Source: Bog-473 sp963777485 (GTDB taxonomy: Bacteria; Actinomycetota; Acidimicrobiia; Acidimicrobiales; RAAP-2). From it: a stretch of 64,000 bases of DNA. Below the pieces are notes generated by a model. That model did no database searches, was not told where the DNA came from, and saw only the letters and a program-made list of their open reading frames with translations. The DNA is taken from the NCBI GenBank assembly GCA_963777485.1, contig CAVZQP010000004.1, positions 558,001 through 622,000 on the forward strand. The letters are read 5' to 3'. Both the position numbers and the translations under genes were made by a program. Below are positions 51,264 to 59,102 of the stretch, piece after piece (positions within the stretch are counted from its first letter, which is position 1; each line of letters opens with the position of its first letter).

Positions 51264-52433
51264 GTGGAACGGTTGGTCGTCATCTGGTGTCCCGGGCTCC
51301 TCGAGGAGGGGCCGCGGGGTGAGGAAGCCCGGCGCTTCGCCCGCGTCCTGGCGCGGGCCGGCGAGCTCTGCCCATGGGTGCACCCGATCCGGCTCGGTGT
51401 CGGCGCGCTGCCGGCCCGTGGCCCGGCCCGGTTCTTCGGCGGCGAGGAGGCGGTCGTCGCGCGTCTGGCGGCCGTCATCGGCGCCCTCGACGAAGTCGAC
51501 AACCTCGACGACCTCGAGGACGTCGACAAGGTCGGCGAGGAGGCCAAGATCGGCATTGCCGACGGGCTCTTCGCCGCGATGCTGGCGGCCCGCTCGGAGC
51601 TGATCGTCCCGCCTGGGGGCACCGCCGACTTCCTCGCTCCGTGGTCGGTGGCCACGCTGGGCCGCCCCGACCTGGCCGTCACCCTGCAGCGTCTCGGGGT
51701 CACGACGCTGGGCCAGTTCGCCGCGTTGCCGGCGGCGAACGTCTCGGACCGCTTCGGCGCGGACGCAGCGGCCTGCCACGCGGTGGCGCGCGGCGAGAGC
51801 GAGGAGCTGGCGGGGCTGCGCGACCGCGCCATCGCGCGCCGGCTGCGCGTCGCACGCGGCGAGGACCCCGACCGTCCGCCCGACGCGCCACCCCCACCCT
51901 CGCAGCCCGGCTTCTTCGGTGGTGCGTCGGAGGCCGACGCGCGCGCCGCCCGCTCCATCGTGCGGGTGCAGGAGCGCCTGGGGATCGAGGCCGTGCTGAT
52001 CGGCCGCCTCCGGGGTGGGCGCGATCCCGCCGGGCAGTCGGTACTGGTCCCCTGGGGCAGTCCCGACCCCGACGGTCCCCCCGGCCCGAGCGGCGCGGCC
52101 GGCGCGGCCGGCGCGCCGTGGCCGGGCCGGCTGCCGCCGCCCGCGCCGACCGACGTGCTGCAGGCGCCCCGGCGCGCCGAGCTGGTGGACGCCGAGGACA
52201 ACGCCATGGTGGTGAGCGGCCGTGGACTGCTGACCGCGCCGATCGACCGGTTGTCGGTCGACGGCGGGCCCTGGGAGAAGGTCGCCGGGTGGGCGGGCCC
52301 CTGGCCGGTCACCGAGCGCTGGTGGTCCGTCCGCCGCCGCCGGGCCCGTTTGCAGGTCGTGACCGACGAGGGCGTGGCTCGGCTGCTCTGTTCCGAGCGC
52401 GGGCGCTGGTGGGTCGAGGCGCTCTATGACTGA
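51264..52433 (+). CDS. imuB: ImuB-like inactive Y-family polymerase, short form
   Basis: 389-aa Y-family homologue lacking polymerase activity; in mycobacteria ImuB bridges DnaE2 and the beta clamp. It starts LVVIWCPGLL without the catalytic Asp, continues GALPARGPARFFGGEEA and KIGIADGLFAA, and ends with the usual L-L-C-S-E-R-G-R-W-W-V-E-A-L-Y-D. The finger/palm part between L-V-V-I-W-C and the A-L-P-A-R-G-P-A-R motif is much shorter than in the roughly 500-aa relatives, and an acidic run (D-E-V-D-N-L-D-D-L-E-D-V-D) is present at about 73-85. GTG start. Confidence 0.85.
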   Translation: MERLVVIWCPGLLEEGPRGEEARRFARVLARAGELCPWVHPIRLGVGALPARGPARFFGGEEAVVARLAAVIGALDEVDNLDDLEDVDKVGEEAKIGIADGLFAAMLAARSELIVPPGGTADFLAPWSVATLGRPDLAVTLQRLGVTTLGQFAALPAANVSDRFGADAAACHAVARGESEELAGLRDRAIARRLRVARGEDPDRPPDAPPPPSQPGFFGGASEADARAARSIVRVQERLGIEAVLIGRLRGGRDPAGQSVLVPWGSPDPDGPPGPSGAAGAAGAPWPGRLPPPAPTDVLQAPRRAELVDAEDNAMVVSGRGLLTAPIDRLSVDGGPWEKVAGWAGPWPVTERWWSVRRRRARLQVVTDEGVARLLCSERGRWWVEALYD

Positions 52434-52435
52434 GC

Positions 52436-55400
52436 ATGGCTGAGTACGCCGAGCTCCACGCGCACTCGGGCTTCAGTTTCCTCGACGGGAGCAGCGACCC
52501 CGAAGAGCTGGTGGCCGAGGCGCACCGCCTCGGGCTGGCCGCGCTCGCGCTGACCGACCATCACGGTTTCTACGGCGTGGTGCGCTTCGCCGAGGCGGCG
52601 CGGGTGTGCGGGCTGCCGACGGTCTTCGGGAGCGAGCTCACGCTCGCGCCCGCCGGCCTGCGCACGGGCGATCCTGACCCGACCGGCACGCATCTCGTCG
52701 TGCTCGCCCGCGACCCCGGCGGCTACGCCCGGCTGTCCACCGTGCTGGCCGACGCGCACCTCGAGGGTGGCGAGAAGGGGAAGCCGATCTTCACCCTCGA
52801 CGCGTTGGCCCGCGCCGCGGACGGCCACTGGCTGGTGCTCAGTGGTTGTCGGAAAGGGGCGGTCCCCGCCGCGCTGATGGAAGCAGGGCCCAGCGCGGCC
52901 GCCAGAGAAGTCGGGCGCCTCGTCGACGCCTTCGGGCGCGCCAACGTCGCCCTCGAGCTGTGGGACCACGGCGATCCGATCGACGCCGCGCGCAATGACG
53001 CGCTGGCGCGCCTGGCCGTCGAGTGGGGCGTCGACGCAGTCGCCACCAACAACGTGCATTACGCGACGCCGGCGGGGTTCCGCCTCGCCACCACGCTCGC
53101 CGCCGTGCGGGCACGCCGTCCGCTGGCCGAGCTCGAGGGCTGGCTGCCCCCCGCCCCGGTGGCCTGCCTGCGCTCTGCCGGCGAGCAGAGCCGGCGCTTC
53201 GCCCGCTGGCCCGGTGTCGTCGAGCGGGCCGCCGAGCTCGGGCGTGCTTGCGCGTTCGACCTGCGCCTCGTGGCGCCGCGGCTGCCCGACTTCCCGGTCC
53301 CCGACGGCATGACCGAGCAGGGCTACCTGCGCCACCTGGTGCGCGAGGGGGCACTGGTCCGGTACGGGCCGCCGGAGTGTGAGCGCGTGCCGGGGGCGTG
53401 GAAACAGATCGAGCACGAGCTCGACGTGATCGGCACGCTCGGCTTCGCCGGCTACTTCCTCATCGTGTGGGACATCGCACGGGTGTGCCGGGAGTTGAAC
53501 ATCTACTGCCAGGGGCGTGGGTCGGCGGCCAACTCCGCCGTCTGTTACGCGCTCGGCGTCACCAACGTCGACTCGGTCGACCTCGGACTGCTGTTCGAGC
53601 GGTTCTTGTCGCCGGCGCGGGACGGGCCGCCGGACATCGACGTGGACATCGAGTCGGAGCGCCGGGAAGAGGTGATCCAGTACGTGTACGAGCGTTACGG
53701 GCGCCGCCACGCCGCGCAGGTGGCCAACGTCATCACCTACCGGCCCCGGTCTGCGGTGCGTGATGTCGGCAAGGCGTTCGGGTTCTCGCAAGAACAAGTG
53801 GACGCGTGGTCGGCCGGGATCGACGCGGGGCACGGGCGGGGGCCATCGTCGGCCGCGGCGGTGCACGAGACGGTCGACACGGCGGGTGGGACCGGGGCCG
53901 GTGGGAGCGGCGGGGTCCCGCCGTTGGTGGGCGAGCTGGCGGCCGAGGTGCTGGACCGGCCGCGCCATCTCGGCATCCATTCGTGCGGCATGGTGCTGTG
54001 CGACCGGCCGGTGGTCGAGGTGTGCCCGGTCGAATGGGGGCGCATGGAGGGCCGCTCCGTGCTGCAGTGGGACAAGGACGACTGCGCCGCCATCGGGCTG
54101 GTGAAGTTCGACCTGCTGGGGCTCGGCATGCTCGAGGCGCTGCACCGCATGGTCGACCTCGTGCACGACTTCTACGGCGTGGAGGTCGACCTGGCCCAAC
54201 TGCCCCAGGAGGACGCGGTCTACGACCTGCTGTGCGCGGCCGACACGGTCGGGGTCTTCCAGGTCGAGAGCCGGGCGCAGATGGGGACGCTGCCGCGGGT
54301 GCGGCCGCGCACGTTCTACGACATCGCGATCGAGGTGGCGTTGATCCGGCCGGGCCCGATTCAGGGCCACGCGGTCAATCCGTACATCCGGCGCCGGCGG
54401 GGCGAGGAAGAGGTGACGTACCTGCACCCGTTGCTCGAGCCGATCCTCGAGCGGACGCTCGGAGTGCCGTTGTTCCAGGAGCAGCTGATGGAGATGGCGG
54501 TCGCCATCGCCGGGTTCTCGGCCGCCGACGCGGACGAGCTGCGCCAGGCCATGGCGGCGAAGCGCTCGGCGGCGCGCATGGAGAAGATGCGCGAGCGTTT
54601 GTATGTCGGGATGGCGGAGCGGGGGGTGACGGGTGCCGTGGCCGACCAGGTCTTCGACGCGCTGGCGGCGTTCGCCAACTTCGGGTTCCCCGAGTCGCAC
54701 TCGGTATCGTTCGCGCATCTTGTGTACTCGTCGGCCTGGTTGAAGCTGCACTACCCGGCGGCGTTCACCGCGGGGCTGTTGAACTCGCAGCCGATGGGCT
54801 TCTGGTCGCCGCAGTCGCTGGTGGCCGACGCACGGCGTCACGGGGTGCGGGTGCGCCGGCCGCACGTGAACCGTTCGGAGGTGGGGGCGTCGTTGGAGGG
54901 GGTGCGGTCGGACCCGGTGCTGTTGCTGGGGCTCGGGTCGGTGCGCGGGGTGGGGGAGGCGAGGGCCGAACGGATCGTGGCCGGGCGCCGTGAGCGGCCC
55001 TGGTCGGGGAGCGAGGACCTGGTGCGGCGGGCGGGCGTGACGCAGGCCCAGCTCGAGACGCTGGCGGCGGCGGGGGCGTTGGACCCGGTGGGCGAGGACG
55101 TGCCCGGGTCGGTGACGTCCATGCGGCGGCGTTTGCTGTGGGGGGCGGGCGCGGCGGCGATGGGGACGCCGGACCGGCTGCCGGGGGTGGTGGTGGGGGC
55201 CGAGGCGCCGCCGCTGCCCGAGCCGAGCCTGTACGACTCGGTCGCCGACGACCTGTGGGCCCTGGGGCTGGCGCCGGAGCGCACGGCGATGCACCTGGCG
55301 CGCGAGTGGCTCGAAGCGATGGGCGTGGTGACAGCGGCGGAGCTGGAGTCGTCGTCGTTCGAGGACGGGTCACGGGCGGTGGTGGCCGGTGTGGTGACGC

Positions 55401-55645
55401 ACCGCCAACACCCCGAGACGGCGCGCGGCGCGGTGTTCCTCAACCTGGAGGACGAGACCGGGCACGTGAACGTGGTGTTCTCACGGGGCGCATGGGCGCG
55501 CTGGAAGCATGTGGCCCGGCACACGCCCGTCCTGTTGATCCGCGGCCGCGTGCGCAAGGGACAGGGCGCGGTGAGCTTCGACGCCCAGCGGGTCGAGGCA
55601 TTGCGTGTGGGGACGGCGGTACCGGCGAGCCGGGACTTCCGCTGA
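52436..55645 (+). CDS. dnaE2: Error-prone DNA polymerase III alpha subunit
   Basis: 1069-aa DnaE2, the translesion polymerase of the SOS mutasome. PHP domain at the N-terminus (YAELHAHSGFSFLDGSSDPEE), palm motifs QGRGSAANSAVCYALGV (about 357-373) and PDIDVDIE (about 399-406) with catalytic Asp residues, LIRPGPIQGHAVNPYIRRR (about 638), a helix-hairpin-helix region and an OB-fold near the C-terminus (VVAGVVTHRQHPETARGAV). Length fits DnaE2 (about 1050-1100). ATG 2 nt after the ImuB stop, so the three genes form one LexA-controlled operon. Confidence 0.96.
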   Translation: MAEYAELHAHSGFSFLDGSSDPEELVAEAHRLGLAALALTDHHGFYGVVRFAEAARVCGLPTVFGSELTLAPAGLRTGDPDPTGTHLVVLARDPGGYARLSTVLADAHLEGGEKGKPIFTLDALARAADGHWLVLSGCRKGAVPAALMEAGPSAAAREVGRLVDAFGRANVALELWDHGDPIDAARNDALARLAVEWGVDAVATNNVHYATPAGFRLATTLAAVRARRPLAELEGWLPPAPVACLRSAGEQSRRFARWPGVVERAAELGRACAFDLRLVAPRLPDFPVPDGMTEQGYLRHLVREGALVRYGPPECERVPGAWKQIEHELDVIGTLGFAGYFLIVWDIARVCRELNIYCQGRGSAANSAVCYALGVTNVDSVDLGLLFERFLSPARDGPPDIDVDIESERREEVIQYVYERYGRRHAAQVANVITYRPRSAVRDVGKAFGFSQEQVDAWSAGIDAGHGRGPSSAAAVHETVDTAGGTGAGGSGGVPPLVGELAAEVLDRPRHLGIHSCGMVLCDRPVVEVCPVEWGRMEGRSVLQWDKDDCAAIGLVKFDLLGLGMLEALHRMVDLVHDFYGVEVDLAQLPQEDAVYDLLCAADTVGVFQVESRAQMGTLPRVRPRTFYDIAIEVALIRPGPIQGHAVNPYIRRRRGEEEVTYLHPLLEPILERTLGVPLFQEQLMEMAVAIAGFSAADADELRQAMAAKRSAARMEKMRERLYVGMAERGVTGAVADQVFDALAAFANFGFPESHSVSFAHLVYSSAWLKLHYPAAFTAGLLNSQPMGFWSPQSLVADARRHGVRVRRPHVNRSEVGASLEGVRSDPVLLLGLGSVRGVGEARAERIVAGRRERPWSGSEDLVRRAGVTQAQLETLAAAGALDPVGEDVPGSVTSMRRRLLWGAGAAAMGTPDRLPGVVVGAEAPPLPEPSLYDSVADDLWALGLAPERTAMHLAREWLEAMGVVTAAELESSSFEDGSRAVVAGVVTHRQHPETARGAVFLNLEDETGHVNVVFSRGAWARWKHVARHTPVLLIRGRVRKGQGAVSFDAQRVEALRVGTAVPASRDFR

Positions 55646-55753
55646 TGGGTTGCTCGACTGATTCAAGAGCCGGGGACAGCGGCCCACTCCGGTGCAACAG
55701 CACATAGCCTGAGCCAGAACCACGCCAGCCCGATCGTCCGAGGAGGGAGCACC

Positions 55754-56218
55754 ATGCTGCTCAAGGGACTGAACCACGTCGGCATGATCACGAACGACGC
55801 GTCCCGGTTGAACCAGTTCTACAAGGACGTCTTCGACGCCGAGATCCTCCGGGACGGGTCCGAGATGCCCGACGGCCAAGGCCCACGTCTCTCCATCATC
55901 AAGATCGGGGACTGGGCCGAGCTCAACGTCTTCCAGATCGAGGGGAACACCGAGGCCGACCGCCAGACGCCGATGTTCGGCCGCGGCCGGCTCGACCATT
56001 TGGCGCTGCAGGCGGAGTCACTCGAGGCGTTCGAGACTATCCGCGAACGGTTGATGGAGCGAGGTGCGGCAGACGACTTCGTCACCAATTTCGGGCCGAT
56101 GCTGAGCCTGTTCTTCCGGGACCCCGACGGCTTGGAGTGCGAATGCTGTGTGGAGAATCCCGACGCTGTCCCCGGCGAATTCCACCCGCCGGGGACCAGG
56201 GCGGCGCGCTATTCCTGA
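55754..56218 (+). CDS. VOC family protein (glyoxalase/extradiol dioxygenase fold)
   Basis: 154-aa protein with the vicinal-oxygen-chelate fold: LKGLNHVGMITNDASRLNQFY (first His), RLDHLALQAES (second His) and FFRDPDGLECECC (Glu). These supply the usual metal ligands. Function may be isomerase, dioxygenase or resistance protein. ATG with GAGGAGGGAG upstream. The 108-bp gap after dnaE2 shows no clear terminator. Confidence 0.88.
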   Translation: MLLKGLNHVGMITNDASRLNQFYKDVFDAEILRDGSEMPDGQGPRLSIIKIGDWAELNVFQIEGNTEADRQTPMFGRGRLDHLALQAESLEAFETIRERLMERGAADDFVTNFGPMLSLFFRDPDGLECECCVENPDAVPGEFHPPGTRAARYS

Positions 56219-56356
56219 AACCGACTCGTGCGGGGAACGCCCCCGGCCGAGAGGTGCAGACGATCGTGGCGTAGGGTCGAGGTGTTGCTGATCGCATCGA
56301 TCGCTGAGCTGTTCGGGGGCGGGCGGGTCGGCTGCGAAGGGAGGATCGGAGGAGGC

Positions 56357-57601
56357 GTGGACAGGCGTACGCGGCCGATCAACGCAGAGGGACCGGCCGA
56401 TCCCGAGTCGTTCTTCGAGGTGGATTGGGAGGCCGCGGTCGCCCGGAACGGCCGGCGCGCCGCAGCGGACGCAGCACGGCTCGGCCTGAACCCGCTCGCT
56501 ATCCGCGTGGATGGCGATGTCTGGACGATCGAGCCCCGGGGCGAGACGATCGACGTCGTTCCGGGTCGCGTCGAGACCACCTCTCCGTGCGTCACTCTCG
56601 ATCGTCCTGCATTCGCTGACCTGTTCTGTGAGCGTCGCACCGCGCTCGGATTGGTCATCGGGGCCCGTGTCGAAGGCGATTCCGGTGCGTGCGACGCGTT
56701 CTGCGCGTGGGATCCGGTGTTCCGCTCCCTTCTCGACGGAAGGCCGGTGTATCAGTCCGGTGAGGTGACGCTCCAGTCGTCGAACGGATCGCCGCTCGAG
56801 CTCTATCAGCGGTTCCGGCTCGGCGAGCAAACCCCGGAGGCGGCACATTTCCTGGCCGAGACCGGCTTCTTGCTCTTGGAGGACGTCTTCACCGAATCCG
56901 AGATGGACGCGGTCGACGCCGACCTCGCCCACGCTGTCGGCGCGGCCCGCGTCGAGGACGGCAGTTCCTGGTGGGCGACGACCCGCACCGGCGAGCGCTA
57001 CCCCTGCCGGATCCTCGACTTTGCGGCAAAGTCACCTGCGCTCCGAGCGCTCATCGCGGACGATCGGTACCTTGCGATCGGCGCGTTACTCGGCGACGGT
57101 CACCGGCCGGGCGACCCGTTCGGCGAACACTTTGCCGATGTCACCGGAGAAGGCCTGCTCAAGCGGGTCGGTTCTGTCGACGGACTCGTGTGCCTCCCGT
57201 GGCACAAGGACTGCGACCGCGGCGGACACTCGATGTTCTGCTCGGGACTCACAATCGGCATCTGCCTCACTCCCGTCGACGAGGCCCACGGCGGCCTCGA
57301 CGTCATGGCGGGCTCGCATCGGGCGAACATCGCCCGGGCGCAGATCGACGACGCGCTCGGCCTTCCCGCGGTGTCTCTGCGCGCCGAGCGCGGCGACGTC
57401 ACCGTACACATGTCCTGCACCTTGCACCGCTCGACGCATCCCCGGAGCCGGGAGCGCCGCGTCGCGTACACCGGATTCGCGCTCCCGCCGCGTCCCGGGG
57501 ACTCGCACGAACATGACGCGCAGGGGCGGCTGCGCAACGAGCGGGCGGCGATTGGCGGTTCGAACGGCCCGCCGATGGCCGCGTCTCGTCTCAAGAACTG
57601 A
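56357..57601 (+). CDS. Phytanoyl-CoA dioxygenase (PhyH) family protein with N-terminal SCP2-like region
   Basis: Fe(II)/2-oxoglutarate oxygenase. The C-terminal two thirds is PhyH-like, with H-x-D in LPWHKDCDRGGH (about 281), a distal His in LHRSTHPRSRERR (about 357) and its following Arg. The N-terminal 130 aa (DRPAFADLFCERRTALGLVIGARVEG, then FRSLLDGRPVY) resembles an SCP2-type lipid-binding module, so the protein may act on a lipid or acyl chain it binds itself (inference). Start is uncertain: GTG 56357 follows GGAGGAGG closely, and the frame is open back to 56228. Confidence 0.8.
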   Translation: MDRRTRPINAEGPADPESFFEVDWEAAVARNGRRAAADAARLGLNPLAIRVDGDVWTIEPRGETIDVVPGRVETTSPCVTLDRPAFADLFCERRTALGLVIGARVEGDSGACDAFCAWDPVFRSLLDGRPVYQSGEVTLQSSNGSPLELYQRFRLGEQTPEAAHFLAETGFLLLEDVFTESEMDAVDADLAHAVGAARVEDGSSWWATTRTGERYPCRILDFAAKSPALRALIADDRYLAIGALLGDGHRPGDPFGEHFADVTGEGLLKRVGSVDGLVCLPWHKDCDRGGHSMFCSGLTIGICLTPVDEAHGGLDVMAGSHRANIARAQIDDALGLPAVSLRAERGDVTVHMSCTLHRSTHPRSRERRVAYTGFALPPRPGDSHEHDAQGRLRNERAAIGGSNGPPMAASRLKN

Positions 57602-57638
57602 GCGACAATGCCCGCGGCGTCGTTTGTGTGAGGTGGCC

Positions 57639-57995
57639 TCAGCTGATCGGGTCGCGAAGCTCCCAGCGATTCCCGGCCGGGTCCTGACAGAAGACCACCC
57701 GCAGATCCGGCCCGTCGAAGCGGAAGACTTCGTAGCCGGCTTCGTCGAGACGTTCCGCTGTCGCTTGGAGCTCGGGACCGAGCTCGATAGCGACGTGGGC
57801 GCGGGCGGAGGGGTGATGGTCCGGGTCCTCGCTCAAGTGGATCTGCGTCCCGTCGGAAAACTCGAACCACTTGGCCATCGGCAGACCTTCCGGTGCCGGG
57901 ACCCTCTCGTAACCCATGATGTCCACGAGGAACGTGGCCTCGTCGTCCTCACCTCCGACGGGAATGGAGAGGTTGACGTGGTGGAGTTTGGGCAC
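57639..57995 (-). CDS. VOC family protein (glyoxalase-like)
   Basis: 118-aa single VOC module: K-L-H-H-V-N-L-S-I-P (His), HVAIELGPELQATAERL and RVVFCQDPAGNRWELRD (Glu). Metal ligands are present. Start is GTG 57995 where the domain begins; the frame is open to 58151 without domain content. The 152 bp to the TetR gene upstream hold no other gene. Confidence 0.85.
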   Translation of the reverse strand: MPKLHHVNLSIPVGGEDDEATFLVDIMGYERVPAPEGLPMAKWFEFSDGTQIHLSEDPDHHPSARAHVAIELGPELQATAERLDEAGYEVFRFDGPDLRVVFCQDPAGNRWELRDPIS

Positions 57996-58147
57996 GATGG
58001 AACAGTAGTGCCAGACGACGGCGACAAATGCCCTCGGTCGCCGGAACCGTGATGTCTTCGATGCGGCGCCGGACCCGATTTCAGCCTCGCTGAACCGCAA
58101 CGAAGACGAACTCCATTCCGGATCGATCTGGAGCATTGCGAATCGCG

Positions 58148-58762
58148 TCAAGCGCGAAACGCAGAGAGCATGTCTGTGATCAACGCCAGGACTTCGCTGC
58201 GCGCCTCGCCGGGGTCAGTGGACTCGGCGATGTACAGGCATCCCTCACCGAGCGCGCCCATCAGGAGCAGCGCCAACGGGCGGAGGGGTCGCTTTTCCAA
58301 GACTCCGGCGTACATCGCCTTGCGGAGCGCACCGCGGAGCGCGACGGCGCCAAAGCGGTTCTCGATTCCCCGTACTTCGTCCCAACCCAGGACGGCGCGG
58401 GCGTCCTGCAGTGCGATGGTGCGGATGGCCGGATCGAGGTGCGCGTCGATCCACAGGGCGCAGCCGTCGAGGAGCGCGATCCACGAGTCGGGTCCGAGGA
58501 ACTCGGCCGCCGCCTGATCGGTGACCTCGGTGTGGACCTGCTCGAAGACGGCCCGGAACAGCCCCTCCTTGCCGTCGAAGTGGTGGTAGACGGCGCCCTT
58601 GGTGACGCCGGCCCGGGCGACGATCTCGTCGAGAGAGGTGTCCACGTACCCCTTCTCGCCGAAGAGCTCGCGGGCGGCCTTGACCAAGGATGCCCTGGTC
58701 GCGTCGCCCTGCGCGACGCGCCGGTCCTGCCGATCCTTGACATCCGTACCCTTGGTATGCAT
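58148..58762 (-). CDS. TetR/AcrR family transcriptional regulator
   Basis: 204-aa repressor. The N-terminal helix-turn-helix is canonical: SLVKAARELFGEKGYVDTSL and IVARAGVTKGAVYHHFDGKEGLF (about 25-70). The ligand domain follows with WIALLDGCALWIDAHLDPAIRT. ATG at 58762 lies inside a TTGGTA/TACCAA dyad, so it probably represses itself and the divergent DUF4242 gene 65 bp away. Confidence 0.92.
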   Translation of the reverse strand: MHTKGTDVKDRQDRRVAQGDATRASLVKAARELFGEKGYVDTSLDEIVARAGVTKGAVYHHFDGKEGLFRAVFEQVHTEVTDQAAAEFLGPDSWIALLDGCALWIDAHLDPAIRTIALQDARAVLGWDEVRGIENRFGAVALRGALRKAMYAGVLEKRPLRPLALLLMGALGEGCLYIAESTDPGEARSEVLALITDMLSAFRA

Positions 58763-58803
58763 AATGACGTACCAATCGTATGTGAGAGAGATACTCTCAG
58801 TAT
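58752..58803. promoter_or_regulatory. Operator region between tetR-type gene and DUF4242 gene, three dyads
   Basis: TTGGTA (58752-58757) pairs with TACCAA (58770-58775) across the TetR start codon. TGAGAG-AGATA-CTCTCA is at 58783-58799, and ATACT-CTC-AGTAT at 58791-58803 overlaps it. The intergenic region is only 65 bp, so these are likely binding sites for the adjacent TetR regulator. Confidence 0.6.
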
Positions 58804-58827
58804 GGTATCAGGTTGGAGGTTGTACAC

Positions 58828-59100
58828 ATGCCGAAGTACGTGATCGAGCGGGATCTCCCCGGAGCAGGCAAGTTGACGGCCCAGGAACTTCACGACATCA
58901 GCGAGAAGTCCAACAAGGTCATCGCGAGCCTCGGCCCCGAGATCAAGTGGCTCCAGAGCTACGTGACCGACGACAAGATCTACTGCGTCTACGTCGCACC
59001 AGACTCGGACGTCATCTTCGAGCACGCCCGCTGCGGCAGCTTCCCCTGCAACAGCGTGTCGCTGGTCTCTGCGGTCATCGATCCCTCTACGGGGGACTGA
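58828..59100 (+). CDS. DUF4242 protein (SCO4226-like nickel-binding family)
   Basis: 90-aa protein of the DUF4242 family: YVIERDLPGAGKLTAQEL at the N-terminus, the Trp-Leu-Q-S-Y-V-T-D-D-K-I-Y-C-V-Y strand, and a Cys-containing end G-S-F-P-C-N-S-V. Streptomyces SCO4226 of this family binds nickel; the function in cells is not settled. ATG with GGAGG 9 nt upstream. Divergent from the TetR gene and probably its target. Confidence 0.83.
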   Translation: MPKYVIERDLPGAGKLTAQELHDISEKSNKVIASLGPEIKWLQSYVTDDKIYCVYVAPDSDVIFEHARCGSFPCNSVSLVSAVIDPSTGD

Positions 59101-59102
59101 GT

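Noticed and set aside
52424..55294. 956-residue open frame antisense to dnaE2
   Set aside because: It mirrors dnaE2 and is made mostly of Arg, His, Pro, Gln and Asp, as expected of a shadow frame in GC-rich DNA; no domain is recognisable.
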